From Liolophura sinensis (Eukaryota > Mollusca > Polyplacophora > Chitonida > Chitonidae), in assembly GCF_032854445.1 (NCBI RefSeq), contig NC_088295.1, forward strand, positions 73,686,028 through 73,750,027: a stretch of 64,000 bases of DNA. The letters are read 5' to 3'. Positions within the stretch are counted from its first letter, which is position 1, and each line of letters begins with the position of its first letter. The notes under the pieces are model-generated. The model saw nothing but the letters and a program-made list of their open reading frames with translations. It did no database searches and was not told where the DNA came from. Below are positions 12,576 through 26,300 of this stretch, piece by piece. A program made the position numbers and the translations under genes.

Positions 12576-12640
<65 letters not shown>
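12535..12640. repeat. Composite T-run / G12 run / (TA)n microsatellite
   Basis: A T run ends at 12543, then 12 G at 12544-12555, then GGT repeats, then an uninterrupted (TA)n of about 62 bp (12579-12640). Overlapping frames encode alternating Tyr-Ile and are not genes. Confidence 0.95.
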
Positions 12641-12642
<2 letters not shown>

Positions 12643-15600
12643 ACACGTTCAAAACAGATGTTGGAATACAATGATGTAGAAAGACGAAAAACACTCATTT
12701 GTTTCTGACTTTGTACCAGTATATATATGTTGGTCTCATTGGGTGGGTAGCAGCCTTTAATACTGAGAATAAAATCAACGATAAATATTTTTCAAACATG
12801 GTTCATGTTATGATGATTACGTATGGAAAGTTTCCATTAGTGTGTGGTAGTGAGACCAGATCCCCAGCTTCCTGATGATCTTTTACCCATCGATATTAAC
12901 ACTGTAATTCCACCGTTTTGATTTACGACTTTTCCGAGTATATGAAACTGGTATAAACATGTCAATCTAAGGCCATTTTTGTCCAATAAAATTCTCCTCA
13001 AACCGCACCCGTGTTAGTCGTTATTCAGGATTTACATGGACAGAGGTTTACATGGGAGCCATCGATTATAGGGGAAGAGACCAGAAGCTCCCGGATGTAG
13101 AGTCTGTTCATAGTGATCAAAGAGTTCCTTAATGAAATTGCTGTCATGACAGTTAACATAATGAAAACTATCGCTTAGTACAAAACAGACACAAACATTT
13201 CCCACAATGACTCTATATAATTAATCTTTACACCTGCTTATAGAATAGCAGAGATATATCAGTCTCTCTCATAAAGTCATACCCCATTCCCTGGAATATT
13301 TGTTTCGCTAGCTATGTACTTTTTACTGCCCTGAATAGAGTTCCGATCTCCAAGACTAATGGAGAGTACTGAGTATTAACCGAACAGATGTGATAAGCAA
13401 TTGTCTTTGCCCGATCAATATATTTGAAATGGCTGACTTCCACAGTGATAAAATGAACACCTGAGGGGCGACAACTCTACGTAACTCTAGCAACATTTCT
13501 CTAAGTCTCCAGTGATAAATTGCCGGGCCTGTTCAGCGGATTACAGCCCCTCCTCCGTGATTAGTGCTCTTAAGGGGCCGGTGCGGCATTGAGGCTGGCA
13601 CGAACCTAGGGTCCTGACTCAGTATTATCAGACCCTTACAAGGAAACCTAAAATCTAAAATTCGCATTAGTTTTGAAAGAAAAAGCAAATGATTTTAAAG
13701 TGCGGTTCATCAAAATTTAATCATTAAAACTTTTGGACGTTAATATGGATTTTCTTTCTAGTGTTAAATTGTAAGCCATGCTAGATAATCATCCTTAACC
13801 TAAACACAATACATAAATAAGTGAATCAGATTTAGTGTTGCTGTTTAGAAGGGATTATAACTAGGGGTATCAGTTTCACTCATAATTTTTCGTCTCCATG
13901 TATCTTGAAATGCCACTTGCCACCCTACTATTGAACAAACATTTTTTTCACAAACACAGATTTTTCATCCTTTTTCCTTTCAGCGTGCGTTTTGTAAGTT
14001 GGGCATGCTTGCACCTATTGCGACAGAGGTGTAATTTTCTTTGAGATTACGAGATCTGGGTGTCGCACAACATCGGAGAAACGTCACGCGAAGTTGGCCT
14101 GTTTATTATTCACTGGGGCCTCATAAATCTCCGTGTGTCAGGCTTCACCTTAGGGACACGCGGATTCCTCCGCCGGACAAGTAACTGGTTAACGAAGCTC
14201 TGTCTAAACACAGAAACCAGCCTTCCATTTCAACCTTGCCTCCATCTATTTGTTTTCCCATTATTTTTCTCCGAACGCACCGCCCCGTATGGCTTTGAGC
14301 AGATTAGAGATATCAATTGCCAGTATTTCTTGAGCCCGCGTTTGTAAGCTCCACGCATGATGCAGTCCTGACCGACAGACTCGCATTATCAAGTCGTCAT
14401 TTCTACTGAGGTAAGACACGATTCCTTGTAATTGAAGTAGTCGGGCATATGTTACTTAATGTTATGCACAAGTCTTGACTGTTGTGTGATTGTGCGATTA
14501 GTCCATGTACTGACTCCTCCCAGTTTTTTACTGTAGTAAGCCTGAGCGGTCGTTAGGTGCTGTCACTATATATTTTACACTACAAAGTTCTCTCTGCTCG
14601 ACCAATCAACGGCAGACTTGTCGCCCAGCATTTTTGCTAAAAGTCACAGTATATACTTTGCATGACTTAGCCTGCAACTCTACGTAATCTATACGTGGTT
14701 ACCGATATTGCATCCGATACTCTTACAGCTATCTGTCAGCCATAACGGTTTTTGGACTCTGCCAGTCCTAAGTTGGAGGTGCATATTGTTCCCAGGGTAT
14801 ATCAAAACATACACTAATTTTCAAATGTATAATGATTTTAGACTGAAGGGTTACCATGCTTGATATCTGACGGCTCGTTAAATCTCTTGTTACATATATT
14901 TGAGGTCAGTTCATACCATCACCTTTTAACATGTCATGTGTGGTCGTTGAAGTAAAGAAAAAAAACTCCATGTTTTGTTCTTCAAATCAGGTTGAGTAGG
15001 TTTTGAGGCGTAGCAAGAATTCATTATATACAACTATTCTCTTTGTAGATGCTTCTGTTATATTTTGCAATGACAGTTCAATTCACCAGTCTGTCCTTCT
15101 ATAATATGTCTATTTAAATAATATCCATTTTGGAATCATTTACATGAAGTTGAAATCGTGGTAAGAAAAGATAATCATACTCAATATGATAAGGTAAACA
15201 TATACTTTCTGAAAAAGTGGTTTCTCCGATTGCAACGTTATTAAATTTTGATAATATTTTTTGTACAGGACATGCACGTTTGATGAATTTCAACTTAACG
15301 ATACATGTTTCCAATGAGTCCAAAATATCGTTGAGAAGAAAAGCCAAATAAAAGCAATATCTTGTCATAGGCTTTACTCGTTGTTTTGAATTCAAGAATG
15401 ATAGGTACACACATGAAATGTTTGTTTAATGTTTGTTGAAACATGAACAATCACAAGTATATATTCTAAACAACTGAACCTGTATTGCGAACATAAGTGC
15501 TTTGACTTTCAGGCCCTTTAAATCAAATATGAGGTACTTCTTTTGGCATTGATTTATTGATGAAATGTTTTCAAGGAATACTTCTGTAACATGTATATTC

Positions 15601-17010
15601 AGCTTGTGGCATTTATATATGCGTTGAAAACTTTCACACTATAGCACAGTGTGGGCTACATACTCACAGTGACGACTTTTGTTGACCTGCCGTCGGCCAA
15701 TCTGTCGTATCCCTCTGGTTATTTGAAGGATGAGGATGGAATGAAAGTAGGTTGCATTTGGAATGTGCTACCATCGGTTGGGACAGGCTGACGGAGAGAT
15801 TTTACTGGCTTGCCGTGCGAGGTCGAGGTAAATTTGTGAAGAGAGCTTTTATGAGGCTTTTATGACGTGTTCCTAATCCCCAGGAAACACTGCGCCAGGC
15901 CGGCACATTGGCCATTTTCCACACCTTCGTCTGTCGCTCGCCATTTTGCCTACAACTTATTTTTACAACGGTGATATAATTACTTAACCTGACTGATACA
16001 TTAGCTACAATATTGTAATGGAATTATTTATCAATTAGATAAAGATGGGAAATAACCTTTTGTTCTATGTTTAGGAGATCAGTACCGTCCACATCCAATT
16101 AAAGCGTTCTTTTCCGGTGGCCAACGGCAGATCATCGGTATAAATTCGCTTTATGGCACACTTTGGCATTTATTCTTTGAGTATCCTGTCCCTGGACTGG
16201 ATTCTATCAGTGGCGATGGAGAAAAAGAACACCACATCCAAGAGCAGAAAAGTCCAAAAAAGGGAGATTTAGCGACAGAAATCCCTTGGAAAAAGATAAC
16301 TTGTAAACTTTATTGTTCTTAACTTTCGTTCGGTTTTTTTAATTACAGCCTTTATGGCCTTTACAAGCTCAAGAATGGAAACTTGGGTGGCATTTTGTCG
16401 AAGGGTATTCAAGGTCGCCATTGCTGTGCGCTTCTGAGACCCATCGAGAGAGCCCCTTTGGATGTGACATTTACCACATTCATGACGACAACAACAACAT
16501 AGCCTCTTTTTATGGTGAACTTTGTGCATGTAATATTGAAATGCTAGACTGGCAATGGCGTACTAACTTACTTCCATGTTTTCCAATTCACTTTTTTACA
16601 CCTTTTCAATATTAAATGATATCTCTATGTGCGTTCCGATAAATTTAGCGTCAAAGAACCTTGAATGGAGCAATTTGTATGCATTTGCATTTAAACGGTT
16701 GATATCACTCTCTATAAATAGTAACAAATATTTTGCCTTTTAATGCTATTTGGCTTGTCTGTGAAGTCACAAATGCTAAGCCATGATCAGAAATCAATAA
16801 ACATAAATGGTTTGACATTTTACGAAAAAATACGACAAAATATTTATAAAATTCCAGCAGAACAGCCGTCATGCATTGGCGTTATTGCATTGCATGTCTT
16901 CATGAATAAACAATTCGGATGTTAAAATTATAAGCATATATATTATTCCATCACATCTCCAAGAGTTTGCAAGGATGTACTATGACGTAGCATACAGGGA
17001 GAAAGCTTGT
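12641..17010. other. Gene-free stretch, about 4.4 kb
   Basis: No gene recognised. GC content rises locally at 13515-13620 and 14060-14340 without convincing codon structure. These patches could be conserved regulatory DNA. A pair of TTTTATGA motifs lies at 15847-15865. Confidence 0.45.
15847..15865 (+). promoter_or_regulatory. Pair of posterior-Hox/Cdx-type TTTTATGA motifs
   Basis: TTTTATGA occurs at 15847-15854 and again at 15858-15865, 11 bp apart, about one helical turn. Posterior Hox (Abd-B/Hox9-13) and Cdx homeodomains prefer TTTAT-type cores, so the duplication is compatible with a homeodomain target. Such short AT-rich words arise often by chance. Confidence 0.2.
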
Positions 17011-17033
17011 TCAAGGTCATGATATGACCTTGA
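17011..17033. promoter_or_regulatory. Palindromic FTZ-F1/ERR-type nuclear receptor site
   Basis: Perfect 10-bp inverted arms TCAAGGTCAT and ATGACCTTGA flank a 3-bp spacer GAT. Each arm contains TCAAGGTCA, the extended half-site bound by NR5A (FTZ-F1/SF-1) and ERR-type nuclear receptors. Read as hexamers it is an inverted AGGTCA repeat spaced by 5. A further TGACCTTTG lies about 90 bp downstream. The palindrome is certain; its use as a binding site is inference. Confidence 0.45.
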
Positions 17034-17959
17034 CATGACTATAGCGTAGTCATGTAAAATAAGCCATATTATACGATTTACATTTTTAAAGGTTATCTTT
17101 CACAGTTTTCATCTTGTGATATGACCTTTGCCTACGATCTTCTGGTTTATTTCCGTTTGTTTAAAACCGATCATTGAAATATTTTGATTGTGACCCTTTT
17201 CCTTTGAAGTCGGCAATAAATTACACTTTAAGTTAAAACACCGGTAAGTAACCAGCTATCTTCTATTAAAGTCGGTAAGGTAAATTTATCCGGCAGTTTA
17301 AAGCACTTAAAATTCTTACTGATACATGGGTACACGGATTTTTGATGTAAAAAAATGTAATTTTTTTAGAACATTACAGCAAAATTCCAATCTGTATAAA
17401 CGTAAAGCATTCATTCAATGTCTTAAGTGATATGATATAAAGGTGTTACATATAATAGGTGTATACCTAATACTTTAGTTACGGATAACCAGCGGTAGCA
17501 TGGCTGAACACGGATAACAACGTGAACATGTTTGAATCACATAATTCAGCTGGAGTCACGTGATATACAAGTCTAAAAAAACTTGTCAAAAGTAAAAGCA
17601 ACTTCTACCCTGATTACGAATTGTATTTCTGAAAAGGTCGCGTCCTCAAACATTTAGACACCTACAATGTGCTATACTGGAAAGCATAATGCGAGATTTG
17701 CATCTTATCCAATAGACTCGTGTTTGTGTGTTATACCGGACATTTAAAATAAAATAAAATGTTGACCAGGGAGATTTCGCATTACATTTATCCCGCATTA
17801 CATTTATCCCCTGTCAGTGCCGTTTCCTGTTGAACGGTGAAGTGAAACACGAAATGAATCAAAGCACTGGGCCATTTCGCACGAAACTGTTCATTGTATA
17901 CAACATCTATGATTGCATGCGACAAATATATTGTGCGGTTTGTGCCCCATTATTATCAG

Positions 17960-18270
17960 GCTACCTTCCTTCCAGTCGCTGGATCACACGAGTCCTGGGT
18001 TCAATCCCTCTCTCGGAATTGTAGTTTTCTGCATTCCCCTGCTTCAATTGTTCTTGATAGCAATAAGTGGTTAACACCGATGCCCTCTTGCGTGAAGTTT
18101 TCTTCAGGCTATATGCCGTCTAACAATATTACATACGTCGCATGTTGGACACTTAGCCAGTAAATCGATCAAGTTCGATGTTGTTTTCCGTGCACTGGGG
18201 TGTTCATCCATAAAAGTGACCACCATCTGTTTGTAAGTGGCAAGTAGTTGAGTGTATCGTCAAATATTAA
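17960..18270 (+). mobile_element. Possible tRNA-derived SINE-like remnant
   Basis: GGGTTCAATCCC at about 17998-18009 matches the internal B-box of tRNA-type RNA polymerase III promoters. The following 250 bp are denser in GC than their surroundings and non-coding. I see no clear A box or terminal tail repeat and no second copy in the window. The call rests on the B box alone, and a chance match is possible. Confidence 0.25.
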
Positions 18271-19758
18271 TTAAATATGCATATATTGCTTCTGACATTT
18301 TCTTCCAGGTACTCACAAAATTTAGAATATTTAAGACAAAAAATTGCCTCGTACTTCTTTCAAAGAAAACGCATTTCTTCGAATAAAACTATTGAAATAT
18401 GAATCCAAATCTAATAGGTACTTGAAAATTAAGAAGTTGGACTGAGTTGAAATAATGTTCATGGTTTATGTATTTCCTGGATGTTTAACACTGTAATTAA
18501 AAATAAATTACACTTACACTACAGTGGTCAGCTTAATGAGTTGGGAAACCAAAGCCTTCAGAATTCCGCCACCCTAAATAACAAGCACCCTGACTTAGAA
18601 CCGTTGATGTACGAGGGTTGAATCAATCTGGAATCGTTCGACTTGCCGGAGATGACGCCTTTAGAGCATGAGCCAGCGAAAATGACGAATTCTTTGAAAT
18701 GTCAAGGTTTTCTTATACATGGTGTTTAGGTATGTTGAACATTCTTACGAGTGGAAAGAAATAAACCTATGGTTGAAACGTGTCTTAAGGCAGCCAAGAA
18801 GCACGTAGAGTCCCTTGGATAGGTTTATTCCCCTTGAAATTTTCACCTTAATATTGTATCGAACACTTGTTGATGAGAGAAGGTGTATAAAATATTCTGT
18901 ATAATAATTAGGAGCAAATGGAATGGAGTGATACGCTGAATTACTTGATTTCCAACAAAAATGACAGGGATGAGTCAAACGTTGCAATGGAATATATCTT
19001 GTCAGGGTAATCTGCATGTTCAACTCAGAATGACACTTTCTATGTTTGCGTGGTCTGGGAAGAGTCTGCTGTGGAAACCAAAAATCATAATAAATAAATA
19101 ATAAGAAAACTTCATGATAAAATTCAGTTTGTTAAACTCTTTTGTGAAATGCCTTCTATTCTATAGAAAATATCACCTTTAGTAAATAGGTACACCCTAC
19201 ACCCAACATTTAATTACAATACATGAAGATTACTATACAACTGAGTGACACTACTTAAATAATCCTTTAACTCTTGACTCTAAATTCGCTTTCTAGTATA
19301 ACTTAAAGCTTTTATTATATTTTTCAGTGATCAGTAAAAAAAGTTAAGAAAGATGAAAGTTTTATTCAGCAGTCAGCCTTCATATATCTTTCCTTAAAAG
19401 AGGATAATAAAAGAAAAGTCTTTTTTATGCGGTTTCTGAAACTTTAAATACTCTTCGATGCTGCCCACTCGGAACATCTCCTGATTAAAGACGCAAAAAA
19501 TTCATCTGACGCTGATTGGGAGATGAGTTCTGAAGTAAGCATTCCATCCTTTTTCTTAAATAGTTATGTCACATCGTCTCAATCGTCACCTGCTCGAGGG
19601 GTGACTTAACAACCTGGTCACCTGCTTGACAAGCCAAAGATTTCTTTTTGGTTACATTAAGGTGTAATTAAAATGCAAGATTTTTTGTGTTACTTTATTA
19701 TGAGATTATCCCATCTTTGTTCTTATAATATATGAACAAAGGGTAATCAGCTTATCCG

Positions 19759-19777
19759 CCCCCCCCCCCCCCCCCCC
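19759..19777. repeat. Poly-C run (19 C)
   Basis: An uninterrupted run of 19 C. It is a homopolymer of the kind that slips in sequencing, so the true length is uncertain. Confidence 0.95.
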
Positions 19778-22700
19778 AACTAGCAACGACTTTGTCACAA
19801 GTTTTATGTGAATATTTTAAGTTGATAGATTACTGAGCGTGTAGTTACGTAAATCTCCAACTGGTTGCCTACCCTCTAACGTGAAGTATATTTGTTGCCC
19901 AGGAATGCCTTTTTTCTTGTTGAACGGCGACTCTTTTTGTGACGGCTTTCACACGATTTGCAAAGCAAGAGTTGACCTGACATGTCACAGGTGTATTTAA
20001 ATTTCCATTTTGTGGCGAAATGTGCAGAAACTGTGATTTTATTACCTTGCTTTATTTAAGTTACAAACTGCCAAACAAACTATCTTCTCTTTTAAGAATT
20101 CGATCCGAACACAGATTGAAGGTGTTTTTCGCAACACAATTTTGAAAAAAAATGTAAATAAATCTCTGGGCTTACGTTAAAACTCCGCGACAAATGTTAC
20201 GATGAATACTGAGCCCTGTAATCTTGGGTGATAAAAGTGGAGACGCGCGTAAGGTATGGTTAAAAGGAGCCGTCAAAACAATACTGAACAGGTGCCCCGA
20301 AGGTCCCTGGGCTGTAGTTTGTCTCCAGCCACACATTAAAAAGTCTCTAGTTATCAATGAACTAATACTTAGCGTTTTGCTTCCCATCGAGAAGCGAATG
20401 GTATTACCTATAGTCCACTATTGTGCCTTCTCCTAATGTTACTAGACGTCGGGCGTCAGCCAATGAAACTAACCGCAACAGGTCATACGTCAACTCTTAT
20501 CAACTCGAGTTCGCGGACTCCCTTCTTACTCGCCCGTCTGGCTCAAGATAGAGTTGGATTAGTTTCAAAGGTTAGTGGGCGCACATTTCCTGCACGACCC
20601 TTTCTGCGACTCTATGTTGAAACCCTATCAAACCGATTTGGCGTTATATGAACACCCTTGGGTTGTCTCACAGATTCTGGCACTAGATACCAATTTCCAG
20701 TGTCGTTTTGCTTGTTCCGTTGATATGGCGAGTAAGCCGTTAGGAGGTCAAACTTAAAGTTTTGGTTTATCCAACATTTCATAATTGGTCTGGGTATCAG
20801 GAAAATAAACACGTAAGAAATACTTAAAGTAATGAGATAAAGAGTAATAATAGCGGAGCGAACTTTCTGTTTTGACACCTGCTATCTTGAACAAAATACA
20901 TTGCATGTCACCAGGCTTTTGACGTCCAAATAAATCGTCCTCAGCCAAAAAGTTTTCTGCCACAATTCATTGACGTTGCTTTTATATCTCCATATCGGTG
21001 AAGGTGAAAACTTCAATCATTAGCAGCGTACCAGTTTGGCGTTCACATGAGGCATACATGACTTAATGCTGACACGAAATTGAATCTTTGCGTATTACGT
21101 GTTAGCTGCTGGCAGAGGGGTTATATGGTCTGCATGATAGTTTATGTGTCCGTTTTATGTTGATATAATTGTCTTCCGCACACCTATACCCCCCTGCATT
21201 GCATAGTGGCACCTACTTTTTATGGTAGTATTTACGATCGTCTCTTGTTTTGACCCCAGATTTCAACCAATGGGCAGGAATTCCTTGGTTACCTTTCTTG
21301 AATACGATTTAGGTACTTGTGCTCCAAATAAATAAGATTTTCTTGGCGTCATAAATCCTATACCCCGCCCAAACTGTAAATAAATAAACAGACAGTACGA
21401 CCATTAACAGCTTGCAACTCACACGCTTCCCATCGTCACTGTCAACTATCAAGATTTATCCTTTTAACAGGAAATATATTTCTACATTCAGAAAAAAAAA
21501 TAAGATTTTGTCATTTCTCCGATGAACCTTTCCCCTGAGTCCTAAGCATTAACTTCGCCATAAAACAAACTGAAGATAAAGAAAAAAGCCAAATCTACGT
21601 TAGCAGAAATCCTTTGCGTAGAATGAACTATAAGAGCTAGTTATATCCATTTAGTCCCCTGTGGCGACAGAAAGGCCAGTAAATCTTGTGGTTCGAATTA
21701 TTTTTTTTCTTTTAATATTTATTACCCAACCTCAGGTCATATTCAAATTTGCTTAGATCAAGAGCTAATGATTTCCTATGCGGTTTGCTGAGTGAAGCGG
21801 CAGGAAAGCTCAAGTCAAGTGTTTTTAGAATTATTTTCTTCGCCACATAGGTTTTATGTAGCTCTCTCTTTTTCTATAAGCAACCTCGACGCTTAAGACT
21901 GTCCCCTATAAGACTTGTGCCGAATGAGGAACGTTTATGCCAACGTTAGTCACACCGGCGATATACTGCCGTTTTATAGATCTAAACTTGTGTAAAACAT
22001 GCTTAATACAAAGTCATCACAGAACATTTTAATGCTTCTATCTAATTAATGTGATGTTAATCTCCCATGAAATACCTTTTATGGAAAGATTTACGTCGTT
22101 TGACTGGAGACACGCACATCAAATCAACATTACCTGTACATAAGCAACAGGTACGTCGACATCCAGCAAGTCTGCGGTAGTGACGTCATGCTAGATAGAA
22201 ATTTTAAAACATTATACCCTTCAAAGAATAAATATGAATATAATCGCGACATTATGCTTCTAAAGTCGCTGCAGAGGACAGCCTGAAGAACATTCAGTTG
22301 ATAATGAAATCTAAATGGCGCTACGTGCATTCTGTTGGTGCTTGACAGTAACAGAGTAACTGACGTGCGGTGAATAGAATTTTCGAAAACGCATGTGTCA
22401 TAGATTTGATGTGCGGGCGGGAGTTAATTTATTTACAACACTGAACATATATTTGGGTTTTTAGTTTGTTACAATTTGTAATTAGTATTTGAAGAAAATT
22501 GATATTAAACTTTTTAAGAATATTTTTCGTATCTTTACAGTATCTCCTACAGAACAAAACATCTTCCCTCTCCCCTCATTGCAATGTTAACGACTAATGT
22601 GACTTCACAAATTTCAAATAGACGACAGTAATTAAGCAAGTGAACAGCCCTTGATGATACACAATGAGACATGAAACAAGGTTTGTGATTTATTAACATT

Positions 22701-23330
22701 TTTAATATCTCCGTTTGAATATTTATGCATTGACTCACACATGATAGCATTACAAGCTGACCTAAGACTAAACATTAACCAAATCAACTCTAACTACACA
22801 TATCTCTGTGGCATGAAATTGACACACCTGTTTTAAAAGTTATGTGAAAGATTTAATTGATGTCATCAATAATCCCCTGTTTGAAAATTCCCTAAATACT
22901 AAGCCATTTCAGGAAATAAAAACTGTTGTCGAAAATTTTCGGAAATTGAGACCATATAATGGTGAGTGTTGAAGGCATGGGAGAGAACTTCAAAGGGATT
23001 TCTGCCCACATCACACCTCTTTAAATGCAGCTAGAGGGGCATCACAATGAAAGGGCTGCACCGTCTCAAACGGTTTTTATGTTTCGATCGGCATAGATAA
23101 GAACACAAGCGGCTCTTCAGCATTTAGCGCACAAAGTGTTCTCTGTTCATCCAGCCCTTCAATTTTCAGGAGATTTCACACCTATACAATATGTGAGCCT
23201 GCCACTCCAGGCAAGAGAACCTTGTCGTTTTATCCACGCCATTGTAACCATTGAAACTAGCCGGGTCATTTTACCTGGAGTCACTTGTCAATTGTAACGC
23301 TTCTCCAAGCCACCGCCGTTTGCCATTTAG

Positions 23331-23347
23331 TGACAGTCATGTGACAG
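23331..23347 (+). promoter_or_regulatory. Paired TGACAG (Meis/TALE-type) sites
   Basis: TGACAGTCATGTGACAG holds two TGACAG hexamers 11 bp apart. TGACAG is the core bound by the TALE homeodomain proteins Meis/Prep/Tgif, which are Hox cofactors. The surrounding 23240-23420 is more GC-rich than its neighbours, as enhancers often are. Function is inferred from motif and context only. Confidence 0.25.
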
Positions 23348-26300
23348 CTACGAGATTTCCCTTTGCTGCGGTCCACTTAAATTGCACCACCTACACTTCA
23401 CACTGAACAGTGAATTCTCCTCCCACACTGATGTCATAACTATAGAGACCTTCAGAAACAATGCACCATTGAGCTTAACCGCTCTTTGAAAGAAACGGCG
23501 TTCCCGCTGCTATATGTATCGCACGGCGAAAGTAATTGTGTCAGGGAAAATGGCTTCCAGCTCAAAATAGATAGCGTTCTTTGTTAAAATCATTTGTAAA
23601 ATTGCAAGTGGCGTCTTTCCACAAATGACGTCGCCAAGTTACCTTTGGTAAAACCGTCTCTTCCTTTGTTTTTTAGCGACGGATCATCGTAAAGGTTTTT
23701 TTGAAACGTGAAAATGTAGACTGCTGTCAACTGGATGACTGAGACAGAAATCATCTTTCTTTATTTTTGAAAAGAAAAATAGTAGTGTTTTATTAATTAG
23801 CTACAACGCCCTTGTTGTTTCGTCATATCTAACCATAGTGACACATATTAAACTGAATATAGTACTGTTGTACAGGTTCCAGAACCAAGATCTTGTGCAT
23901 CGTTCATCTGAGTGTACTGGGTACACCTTATGAAAAAAGAAGGTGAAGAAAAAATGTTTTAATACCAAGTATTTATATCCCAATTATGTGCAAATGTTCT
24001 GACACATATAAAAACACCTGCACATAATGGATTATATAACTTCTTTTGAAAATCATTGTTGGTTACAGCATTACTGGATGGCTCACTAGTGCATTGCTTA
24101 GAGAATGAACTCGGTGAATTCTTGTAACATACATACATAGACAGAATGACAAGATTTCACGTCATCTGAATGTGTTGCTATTTTATGGAATGATAGACTA
24201 CCGAATAACTGCCGGGTTTACCTTGAAACACAACCTATCTAGGATTTGTACTTTTCTAGTGGGCTAAGCATGAATTTCGCACAGTTAAATCGTCTGATAT
24301 GGGTTGACTTATAGCTAAAGGCAGCTTAATGATAAAAGGTTACAGGAAGTCACAGTTTTAACAAAATGTGATGAAAACGGCAAGTGCGTCGAGCGAGAAA
24401 TCACTGCGCATCTACAGCGTATAGGTCAGTCGATAGCCATCGTTTTAAATATAACAATTGTTTCCTTAATGTTAAACCCACGTGAGATGGATTTATCGGA
24501 GAATGTCGCAAAAAGGTTAACGTTCCTGTCATTGTGTTGGGGGGCATTAACTGGCAGCGTATGCAAATCTGATGAAGACACACATAGGAGTTAAGCGGAG
24601 AGAGGCCGCTCAGTTTTATGGCGGAAAAACGTGCCACCCATGTGCAGTTTCCAGAAGATAACAAAATGGCTGTATGAGATTATCAGCTGACAGTTAGAGT
24701 TTGACTGGATACCGTCGCTAAGTGGTTCCAATTGCCCGTGTGCTTTCCTTTCATAAATGTCCGGACGAAATTAGCAGGAACAAGCTGTTGATGATTTATG
24801 AAGAATTCGGGCCGTTTGCTTTCTAGATATATTAGTGCGGATTAATCTGATGGTATGAGCGATTTACCGATTCTTTTGAGTCCACTGCGATATACTCCTG
24901 GAGAAAAACGGTCATAAAATTCAAAACATTAAACCCCTTTTTACACTCTTGTGCAGTTTATACAGATAACCCCCCTCGTAAAAACTTCGACATATTTTGA
25001 CCATTTTGTTAAGCTTCCAAGAAATCCATATCTTCACGTGTACACAAAATTCGTGAATTTCAAAAAGTATATCGCTTCATGATAAGGTTATATTATCTCT
25101 GTGTGGGCTGCTAGAGTATATACAATGGGAATTTGCTCATGAATATGACGTAGGGTATTTTTCAGGCAGTATTCTTGATGCACATTTGATAACTAGAATG
25201 CAGAGATTAGTCGCATTAGTTCAATTGTGATATTTTTCCAAGTGTTATTTTCTGTTCAGATTATCATCAATCATGACAAAACGGTGATATGTTTAAGAAA
25301 TACAGGCGATTTAGATAGGTTTTCTGTAATGTGAATATGTGCGCTCTGTACTATTAAAATAATACAACGCTAAGGACAGATTGCTTTATGTAGGCCTATT
25401 ACATATATATGCATGTATGTCTACCTTATACTATATGTTGACTGAACTTTTTTTCTAGAAAACTCGATTTTATTCAAGCTGCAGTGATTTTAAGATTTTC
25501 TGATTTTTTGTGTGTGTGTATTAATTGTAAGGATCTTAAGTCATTTAGTTTTTTATACACTGTATTTTGTGACAATCTGGTCGTGCAGTTGAATTGCGAT
25601 GTTGGATGGACACTGATGAAGAAGGGTAAGACAGGCACAGTGTATATGCATGTAAGACAAATACCGGCATATCCACTTAAAGGAATATTTAAATATACTA
25701 CATTAAAAGGGAGCATTACTAAGCTCGGTTTCTAAGTAATACTGTTTATTATCAGCAAACAATTATTATTTCCAGTGCATGAATGTGTACCGGGATTGGT
25801 TTTGTCATGTGAAGACTTTCCACACGACGATTGTTCTAAAACCATTGCATTATTTTAATGTAGTGCACCTTTTTGTTTATGATATTTTTTAGAAAATGAA
25901 CGGAAGTGGTGATTTGCTCAGACTTGTTTTCACTCAAGAAGTAAGAATATATTTCTCCAGAAGATGAACAATGAAAAAATGACAATGACCATTCGCGTGC
26001 AATTTGTAAGTCACCATTCTTGGAAACAAGCGACGCTGTTGACTGAGTATCTTGTGTGCACTTTTACAGACAATTTGCTTAATGATACAGGTAATTTTAT
26101 TTGGGATTCAATCAATCCACTATGTTTTCATTATGTCTCATTTTAAAGAGAAAAAAATGGTTAGTAAGTAAAACGGCCTGCCATAAGGACAGAATTTTAA
26201 ACAAATAAAAGCATGCATACGATGTATTTGCCTCTTTTAGAGATAGCCAGAAATAAAAAAGAACGAGAAAAGATATATACATATATACATACGAGTGTCT

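Noticed and set aside
12359-12698. Frames with long Tyr-Ile runs
   Set aside because: Pure translation of the (TA)n microsatellite. The same applies near 59438-59629.
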